From: Parapristionchus giblindavisi | Lineage: Eukaryota; Nematoda; Chromadorea; Rhabditida; Diplogasteridae | Assembly (NCBI GenBank): GCA_943737045.1 | Contig: CALSFV010000074.1 | Span: 124,001-188,000 of the forward strand | DNA: 64,000 nucleotides | Direction of reading: 5' to 3' | Shown: positions 46,603-56,700 of the stretch, in pieces | Layout of the letters: every line of letters starts with the position of its first letter | How positions within the stretch are numbered: the stretch's first letter is position 1 | Translations under genes and position numbers: made by a program | The notes under the pieces: generated by a model | Databases searched by the model: none | Told to the model about the DNA's origin: nothing | Seen by the model: only the letters and a program-made list of their open reading frames with translations

Positions 46603-46869
46603 CCATAAGCAAAACTGAGAGATCGCAGACGATGAGAGTATGCCATCGTTTTTTTTTTTTGAATTTTGGCAAACTTTTAAAGGAGCGCTCTCCCTGTCTT
46701 TGGAGAAGTGATGTGCGGAATTCCATCAAGGAGATATTAACACTAAGGTAAGAAAAAGAAGCAATTTGCAATCAATAAGATAATGTCGTATCGAAGTAAA
46801 TCATCTGAGAAAATCCACATAGGTGCGGTATTGACGAAAAATGGATCTTTCTGTTGTATAACACAAATT

Positions 46870-46883
46870 TGCAGATGGAGAGG

Positions 46884-46915
<32 letters not shown>

Positions 46916-46935
46916 AAGGAGGAGAGATTGAGAGA
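46870..46935. repeat. GA-rich tract 3
   Basis: GGGAGAGTGAGAGAGAGAGA-type purine tract. Confidence 0.9.
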
Positions 46936-47404
46936 GCCAGGTCAACGGATAGTCTCTGCGAGAGACTCTCTGGCAATGAGATGCAGGGGGAGGAACTATA
47001 TCTGACCTAGCAGGTCATCTCTGTAAGATGTACAAAAGTAGAGTGATAGACATTAGGACCAGGGCCTAAACGTTGCACCCTTTTAGATTTATTATCGCTT
47101 TTCCCCCATACAATAAAACCCAGTTTTAATTTTTCTCTTTCATTCTCTCTCTCTCTCTGTAATTCTAGACAGAGCATCTTTTCTACCTTACCAATGTCTT
47201 TTTCTATTTTACAATCGAAAGTTTAAAAAAGCGAAACATCAAGGAGGTCTGAATTTTGTTAATTTTGTAAATTTCCATGCATTACGTCAATCTTATCACT
47301 CAATGTTATAAGTTATGCATCATTTAACACATGTTGAGGTAATGTAGCCGTTTTTTTCACTTTTATCATTTCGAAAACGTTCTGCATGGTCTGAATCGGC
47401 TTTG

Positions 47405-47486
47405 AGTTATCACTGGTCTAGTGATGATCTCCCGCATGACTTCGTGTGTATTGAAAAACGGGATTTACGTTTACCTTTACCTGGAC
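47405..47486 (+). repeat. SINE-like repeat, copy 2
   Basis: CACTGGTCTAGTGATGATCT, GACTTCGTGTGTATTGAAAA, ACGGGATTTACG, then TTTACCTTTACC. Same order as the copies at 10607 and 56085. Confidence 0.6.
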
Positions 47487-47529
47487 AAATATCATGTTTA
47501 TTATGAATGACTTCACAGAAAAAAAAAAG

Positions 47530-47531
47530 TG

Positions 47532-47574
<43 letters not shown>
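47530..47574. repeat. (ATT)n microsatellite
   Basis: About 15 pure ATT units. Confidence 0.97.
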
Positions 47575-47733
47575 GGAATAAATACCAGAGTCCGTCACCA
47601 TACTGCTCATTCAGTGTCTTTCACAAGGGCCCCATAATGAGTCGTTTTGCTCAACAGTGAACACTATTTCGAGTCGCGCAATACCTGCGAACGGAAGGAG
47701 TTGAACTAATATTTTAAAAACTATTAATTTAAG

Positions 47734-50700
47734 ATGTCTGTCCACAAGAGCCTCGAGGAGATCGCGATAGATCGGTTGGCTGACCTTATTATAGCCAGAC
47801 GAATGCCTACATTTGACTCGCCGCTACCGATTTCCATTTCAAATGCTGTAATTCGAAGTTTGGAATGGAAATGTCGTCTAGACTCGTCCCTATCAGTACT
47901 TGATACAAAGAGATTTACTATTACCGAGGTACTCTTTACGTTGAAATTTGGTAAAATGCCAATAAATTACGGTATAGAGCACCATGGCGTACTCTCATCG
48001 TTTGTGCTCTTTCTCTTTTTCGTACTATCTCTGTTTTTACGTCTCGAAACGCTGTGCCAGACCTGAAAAGCTTTACAAAATTCCAAAAAAAAAAATACAA
48101 AAGTATCCGATTCAGTATAGGTATCCAGGAACGGTGGCAAACCGTTCAAACGTGACGTCAAAAGCGTAGGCGGAGGATTGTTGGTAATACGCTTGAGACG
48201 TCACGTCAGCCAGAGAACAGTTTGCCATCGTTCATGGTGTACTATATGTAGAATAACTTGTTAACTTTCTGTCTTCACAGTTTGTTCAAAATATTCACGG
48301 GAGTCCACCTTTAAGTTCGTAACACAAATTACAGGCAGAGATTAGACTCACCGAATATGATTACGATTCAATATCAACCATTTTCCAACATCGACTCAAG
48401 AAATTGAGTTTATATGGAAGGCTGAGAGATAGTGATGGTAAGTTGGCTGTTTCTTGCAGAATTTAAATTAAATTCATTTATTTAAATTTTAAATGTTTTT
48501 TTAAAAACTATCATGCTTGGCGGTTGAAATACCTATGTACCGCCTCTTAAAGGTACACCACAAGCTTAATTTCGAACTCTCCGCTCTGGCCACACTCTCT
48601 CGCTTTCTTTGTGCACGAGAGAGTATTGCCAATGTAAAGTTAGCTTGGCATGTGCCTTTATGGTCCATAAAAGATAAAATTTAATAAATAGTTTATGATT
48701 AGACAGCCGTTTGATTAAATAAATGATAAAAAAGGTATAAATATAGGTTTGCATGCATATTAATATTAAAATTAAATCATATTATAACAAATATGGATTA
48801 ATAATGTGCCTTATGATTTTCGGTCGCTGCGATAACATTTTGGATTTCACGTGACGATTGCGTTGTATCCATTAATATTGTTCGGTGTATTTATTTATTT
48901 ATTTTGGTTAGTTCAGACTTGTCATTCACTGTTCCTGAATCGTTGATTGAATGTTATACACTGAATCAACTTGAACTAATCGGATTCGAGGAGATACCAG
49001 AAAACTTTCTTTCTAAGGTATGTATTGTACGATCATATTTTTACATCAAATTTTAAATTAAAAAAAAACTTTATATCTACTATCCAGCCGATAAAGTTAA
49101 ATATTAAAAAAAAGAAATAAATATCAAATTGAAATTTGTTTAGATTGATTTATTCACAACATTGGACACTCTTGTTATACTACGTACAGCTAATTTATCT
49201 GTGGAAATTCTCTATATTATACTAAAGGTTTGCTGTTCACGATTTGCCCAAGAAAGTTTTTTTTTAAATTAACAAAAAAAGCAAAACCGAGAATTAAAAA
49301 AGGCGAATAAAAGCTTGAATTTGCACACAACAAGTTGGGTCTTGCGTTGTATCACCTTTATAGGATCGTGTGAGAGAAGAATTCCATGGCTTTTGCAAAT
49401 AATGTTAGATTTCGTTGAAATTCATTTATGATCGATCCCAGAATTATCCTATGTTACCACAGTTGTGACATAATATTTTATGTGTACCTCCGTATTCACT
49501 ACATTTTGTACCTTTTTGTCCCCACTGACCACATAAATAATTGAATATATGAAAATGTACAAGTATAGGATTGCATGCACTCACAAAAAAATCCCTACTA
49601 TGTACATATATTCCCTATGGGAACTATTCCCTTGAATATAAGGAAATAATTCCCATGGGGTCCTTAGCCAGTGAATTTTCTGTGAGTGTGCATATTAAAT
49701 ATAAATTGTGATATGCAAATTTAAATTGTTAATATTTGTGCTTCATGGTGAAAGAATATTATTATTATTATTATTCATTGATAAATATTTACGATTAAAT
49801 GTGGAAAATGTTCTTCAGGGACTTCCACAACTTCTCCAGCTCGACGTATCTTCCTGTCCTCTACTTTGTAATATATCTTGTCTCAGTCAAGCCAAGCAAT
49901 TGGTGAAGCTTGGACTTTACGAACTTGAATTGAGAATGAATATGGAAGACTTAACAGACACTTTAGCCAGTCTACAGGATCTTAGAGTGCTTGATATTGG
50001 AAAGACTACGAACTATGGGTATGCTCGTGTTTTCAGTCTACGTACACAGAGAAAAGGGAGTAAAACGAAATAACTGAAACAGCAACACCTATAAAGTGTA
50101 AAAAAATAATATTTTTATCACAAAAAAAGTGAGAAAAAATAGCACCCCACGACTCTGGTGATCTGCGTATTATAGCTGGGGTGGTGGTATTTTAACACTC
50201 TTCTCTCCATGTGCGTGTCCAGTGCAGACACTCGAAATGTAAAATATGTAGATGATTGTGCTTTTAGGATCAATTTAACCTCAATAATTTGTGACAGTAT
50301 GCTCAAGGAAAAAGTTTCACCATGGCCTAAACTCGCATGCCTCGACATTTCTGACGTAGATAATCATCTCAGTCCAATTAGTATTGAGCATATGCAGATC
50401 ATTATGGAAAAGCACGACAAGATGCAGACTGTGTGTCTGATAGGTTAGTATGTAACTCAGCCTTTCCTTATATTTTGTTCTCCACGTTCCAATCAGCCTT
50501 TTAAGGAACACAGCTCCATGACCATGATTTTTCGCCATATCCTTGGATAAAGGAGAATGTTCAGATATGTAATTATTGGAATCTTTCAACCAGCTTGAAT
50601 ACACTCAATTACTACATTAAGCAACACAAACAAGATGAACTTGTCGACATACTAACTCACTTTATTCCGGTAATATATTTCATACTGTTTAGAGAATTTC

Positions 50701-53700
50701 CACAATTAGAAAGTTATTGGCATTTGACCAAATATATCACCCCTATATTTTCGTTGAATTCTCTCTCTACCTAATAGGACCTATCGTACCTCTGGTGTCG
50801 AGATCCATGCATGCTCACGGATATGATCATGAATGATTCGACATTCCATGCATGATCATCAAGGTTGTGCGGAAAATATTTTTCGGAAAAATTTTCGGAA
50901 AAATTTTTTTCGGTCTAAAATGCCGGAAGAATACTGAGAATCGGAAAAAATCTGTAAAACGCATTTTCTTGTGTTTTATCTAACAATTACTTTCGAAAAC
51001 GATCAAAGCGAACATAGTAATGATCAAAAATCATTTAGCAGGAAATAAAAGATAACAATCATCCAAAAACCTATAAAAGAATAATGTGAAGTAGGGTTGG
51101 CAAAACACGCATTGCGGGCCCGCAATGCTCTCTAAAATCATTGCCTCGAAGGGAGAGGAGGGGGAGTGATTGCGGGCCCGCAATAGCATTGCGGGCCCGC
51201 AACGACTTCTTTATTCCTAGTAGTGTTGTTTAGTCGAATGTATTCTCCGAATATTTTCGGTCGAATAAAATTTAGCTTTTTAGTCGAGCGGTCATTTTAG
51301 TCTCGACTAAAAATAACATTTTATTCGAGACTAAAATTTAGTCGAGAATAAATTTGCATTTATTCGTGAATAAAAGTGTTCAAAATGCGATAAAATTAAC
51401 AATTTCAACAATTTATTGGTGACATCGAAATACTAAACCATTTCCTCGTTGGGATAGTCGATCTCTACATGGGGCATATTGGTTTCTTCCAATTCTTTCT
51501 TCTCTCCTTCATCTCTCTCTTCCGAACTCATCCCTTCACTCCATTCGCTCATCACATCTTCTTCGTAGAACATGGCACTGAACAATGAATAATGAAAACT
51601 GTGTAAATATTAAAATTTGTACTTACTTCGGATCCTGATAAAATTTCATGAATAAAACGACATGTTCTACAACAAAAAAAACCTTTAAAATATTTTCCCT
51701 TATTTTCTTAGCACGGTCTGGGATGCATTTGGCAGACATAAGCTGTCTAGAGGAAATGCTGACTCCGGGATCTAAAGGACAGTGTATAACAATGCAGAAC
51801 GTTTGATTTTTTGAAAAGAGAAGTAAATTACCAAGAAAGGAGATAAGATTTCGAAAGTATGGCGATGTGAGAATGTTAAAACTCAGCACATTACAGACGA
51901 TTAATGTAGTCATTAACTCAACAAATCCAGCCTGGCGCTCAGAATTAGCAGATCTGACTAGTTTATGCTGCTAAAATAGAGATATTCAGAAATATAACGG
52001 TTCCAAAAAAAAACTTACCGCTTTTCTGTGATTATTGAAATTTGAAGTTGTTTTTCCAAATCTTTTCTGTTTCCATACACAAAGATCATTTCCATCTAAG
52101 TACATGATAACACATTAAAGAAAACATTAAAAAAAACAAACATATTATTGGCTTCATCTATTAGGGAAAACCCTTCCATTACAAAGAAGAGAAGATGCGG
52201 ACCAGTCAGCACCAAAAACTAATGGAAAATGAATGTCTATTCTCGAATATATTCGAAAATATTATTCGAGACTAAATGCACATTTAGTCGCGAATATTAG
52301 TCTATTTGACCATTTAGTCGAGACTAAAATGAAAAAAAATATTTTCGAATGATTTTTAGTCTCGACTAAAAATGCAAATTTAGTCGAGACTAAATTTTAT
52401 TCGATCTAACAACACTAATTCCTACCCTCTGCTTTTTGTGATCGGTCGTTCTTCTATGTTCTCTTCACTTTCCTTCGTTCTCTCGTCGCAATCGCTCCCC
52501 CTCCCCTCTCTCCAAGTTTGCGGGCCCGCAATGATTTTACACCGCACTGCGGGCCCGCAATCATTAGCAATAAAAAGTCAAATCTATTGCGGGCCCGCAA
52601 CCCCGAAAAGTCAACTCTAATGTGAAGCTTAGAATGCTAGGAGTTTTAAGGAACAACAACGCTATATACGTGATAGTTGATCATTATTAGCGAATCATAG
52701 GTAAGAACTATGACCAGTTTGATAAAAATAAAGAAAAAAAGCATCAATTGTTGTGCTTTTTTTCTGAATCTGGAGAGAAGATTGGCCTCTCGATCAACAG
52801 GAAGAATACGCAACTCATGAAGAACGCGTGGTGCCCTGGACCCGGAATCACTCTCGACGGAGAACCACCCGAAGAGACCGACGCGTACGTTTACCTCGGA
52901 CGCGAACTCCGAGCAGACGGTCAGTTGCATACTGAACTTCTGAGGAGGAAGAGAGCGGCATGGGCCGCATACGGCAGCATTCGAGAGATCACCAGCCAAC
53001 TCCAAGATCCCAAACTTCGCTCATCTATCTTCGACTCTCACGTGTTCACCGCCCTCTGTTACGCCGCCGAGACGTGGCCCCTCACGAAGACCGTCACCTC
53101 CTTCATCCAGACCTCCCATCGTGCACTAGAGAGATCCCTTATCAGCACGAATCTCCAGACGATGCGACAAAGAAGTATTACGAGCGAGGACGTCCGCCGG
53201 ATTTCTCTCGTAACGGATACGTTACATTACATACGGCGAGCGAAACACCGTTGGGCAGGTCACGTCCTGAGGAGAGAAGACGACAGATAGTCCACTCGTG
53301 TCACGCAGTGGTTCCCACCACCCTTCCTCATGCGACCACCCGGACGACCCCCCGCCAGATGGAGCTACTCAATCGAGGAGTACGTGAAGATTAGGGTGGC
53401 GAGAATGACTCTTCACTCACCAGTTCCCCTGGCAGTCTTGTGCAAGTACTCGCGAGAGAGGTCATTTACGACCTCTCTCTCGTCAAGTACTTGCAATGAG
53501 ATCAGAAAAACACTGGTGAGCAGAAAAAAGCAATTCTTTTTTCCATTCACTTGGGCTTTCTCTAGTCAAAGTGGTCAAAATGTGCACATCTGAATATTTT
53601 TGGAATCTACACACCAATAGCTATTCATCAAGCATAAAATCGACTGTTAAAGTACACTTTTAAATTTCGTTGATTTGTCATGTTATGCATGCCATAAATT

Positions 53701-56700
53701 CGGATCAGACTATGATAATATCATATATTTTTATTATGTTAGTACAGTAAACTCGAATTACAATTAAAACTCTTCTTCATCGTCTTCTGAGAGACTCTCT
53801 AATTGATAGTATTCATTACATGAGAAATCAACGAAATTTAAAAGTGTACTTTGACAGTCGATTTTATGCTTGTTGAATAGCCACTGACATGTAGATTCCA
53901 AAAATATTCACATTTGCACATTTCGACCACTCAGAGCAGAGAAAACCCAAGTGAATCGAAAAAGAACTGTTTTTTCGACTCACTTGTGACCTCAGCGAAC
54001 GGCTGCTAGGGGGAACGAGTGAGCAGTTAGAGAGACTGCTCACCAGTTGGAGGGAGGCAAAACAGGTGAGTGAAGAGTCATTCTCGCCACCCTAGTGAAG
54101 ATGCCCTATAGCACCGGGAGATCAACCCGATCCTCGGCTTCACGGACGCCCTACCAACACTGGACTACACGCGCTCGCAATAGAGAAATATGGAGGGATT
54201 GTGATCCACGCGGCTCCGCCCGCTGAAGATGGATCCACTAAATAACTAAGTAAGTAAGTATGTTGTGTTTCATATGTAATTTTTTACTCTGTACAGCATT
54301 TAATTTTTTCCGGTTTTCCGGTTTTTTCCGGTTTTCCGGAATATTGTGATTTGTGATCATGCATGGATCTTCAGTGATCATGCTCGAATTTGCCGTGATC
54401 TAGCATGGAATCCAGAATCTATGCATGATCACCGATAATCCATGCATGATTCGAGTATATTCCATTCTAGATCGTGCCATTAATTGCACATATTTTACTT
54501 GCGATTCCACGATATGCGCTAATTTCAAGGAATGGCTGCGCATATTAAGCATATGAACAGTTCTCAAACATTCCTTAAAGGTACATCCCGAGCTAATTCG
54601 AAACTCTCCGCACTATCTATTCTCTCTCACTTTCCTTTTCTACGAGCAAGCCTTGCCAGGGCGGAGAGTTAAATCAGCTCTGGGTTTACCTTTAAAGTTT
54701 CTGAAAAAGGGGGACAAATATTACTTATTTACATATACAATACGTGCTCGTGGGGTGGATAGACTTAATAATAGCTCTATTGTCCATAAAAAATTATGGT
54801 CATCTCACTAGTAGTACCGTAGTGAGTCACTACTGTACCATGCCCGTTAATTCACTCATGTATGGACAATTTTAAATTTCTCTGTTTGTTTCTTAAATGT
54901 AAGAAAACCGGTAAGCATTTGCCCATGCTTATTCAGTGGTGGCCAGAATCATATCATATGTTCGATTTTTGAGGATAACTTTTCTTGTAGGATCACCTTG
55001 AAATTTTTAATATAGTGTGTACTCATAATGTACTCATATATCTCTCACAATGCACACCGAGATATGGGGTCGGATTTTTGAATTTAGGCAGGTTCCAGGC
55101 TACAGTATCCCAAAATGACTACGTGCCTCATTTTGAGAAAGTTACTTCTCCCTTAATTTGTAAACGTATTCATGCATTTTTTCGTTTTTTTTTTCAGGAA
55201 TATATTTTTTTTAAATCAATTAAACATGTTTATTAAGAGAGATGGCCGTTAAGACTCGACCACCCCCCGGACACGTACGTTAGCAATGAGTTCTGGGAGT
55301 CCATACTTGGGTGTTAGGAGTGCCCCCGGCCCTTATTACACAAAACGGCTGAAATTTCCTGTTTGTGCCCTCAGGCTATTTGAAAAAATATTTTTAAAAA
55401 AAACTTTAAAAGATCATAATTTCTCAAATTGTTGAGATGAAGTCTAAATACCATCTGCGATGCGTCTAGGGTAGACAGTGCTTGCTAATTCACTATTAGC
55501 ATCGAATGTATTAGCATGCGTTGATTCCTAAACCACTTTTTTGACTCAAGATTTTGTTTTTTTTTGGACAAATCATCCCTTGTTTTAGTGAGTGCCCAAA
55601 ATTTCCGACCAGGTATTGTAGCCTAAGCAATTCTGCATTGATTTAACTTAAAACTGGGTTCTTCCCGATCGACCATTTTGTCGAATTTTTTGCTAGAACT
55701 TCCGCCATCGATGGTTTTCCCGAATAAATTTTTTTTTGTATTTTTAACTATTGGTGCTGAATTGTGGTCCACTCAAAGTTTAGAGGTGAGACGAGTTAAA
55801 TGACACAAGAATCCCATCACTTGGATCAATTTAAAAATTTCGATTTTCACGACCATGGTCCGAAAATTTCAAAATTTCTCAAGTTTGAAATGTTTTCATT
55901 TATGTGGCTTATTGTGAAGTACTAATGATGTCACTACCAATTCCCCTTCCGGGCGCCTTTCGGGCGCCCTTTCGGGCGCCTCACCAAGGCGCCCGAAAGG
56001 GGAATTGGTAGTGACTAGATCATGCGGTAAAGTAGGTCCGAAGAAGAGATTAGGCCCTCCGGACTGAATTGGCCTTGAAATATCACTGGCCTAGCAGTGA
56101 TAACCCGCTGGACTTCGTGTGCCTTGAATAACGGGTTGCACCTTTACCTTTTACCTTTACTAATGATGTGAATAATATTCAGCCAATGCCCAATGGCTGA
56201 TCTCTCCTTTCAATCATTTTCCGAAAATTTTCGTTCTGAATGTGTGCGAAAAATCAGAGTTGTGTTTGAATCAGTTTCCAACTTGCTTTCTGTAACATTC
56301 TGCCATAGTACTTTGCAGGGCTGTGCGGCAAGGCACATTTTCGGCAATTCGGCAATTGCCGAAAAAATATTTTCGGCAATTTCGGCAACATTCGGCAATT
56401 TTTTCAAAAACTTATTTTAGTGATTTGTTAAATTTTGTATACTTAATTCGAGCAATAAACTTTATTGCATTAACTGTAACAAGAAAGAGTATTTCAGAAC
56501 TTGCTGAATATCGAATACACTATGAGAAATAAAATTCAAAATGCTCTGGAAAATGACCAAGAAAATACGTAATTACGCTAAAAATATGTATTGCCGGTTT
56601 GAAAAAAATTGCCGAAATTGCCGAACCGCCAATTTCGGCAATGAAAAACCGGCAATTCGGCTATTTCGGCAAACCGGCGACTCCTTGCCGCACAGCCCTG

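Larger units (their letters stand above)
51092..52619. mobile_element. hAT element 1 (outer), 8-bp TSD ATGTGAAG
   Basis: Terminal repeats TAGGGTTGGCAAAA and, inverted, TAGAGTTGACTTTT. Identical 8-bp duplications ATGTGAAG flank it at 51084-51091 and 52620-52627. Subterminal regions are packed with the palindrome TTGCGGGCCCGCAA. Eight-base TSDs plus TAGGG-type TIRs identify the hAT superfamily. It contains hAT element 2. A short relative is at 61512-61647. Confidence 0.92.

Noticed and set aside
56316..56700. Calling an 8-bp TSD for hAT-like element 4
   Set aside because: Flanks GTACTTTG and ATTGGATA do not match, so only the TIR and subterminal words support the class.
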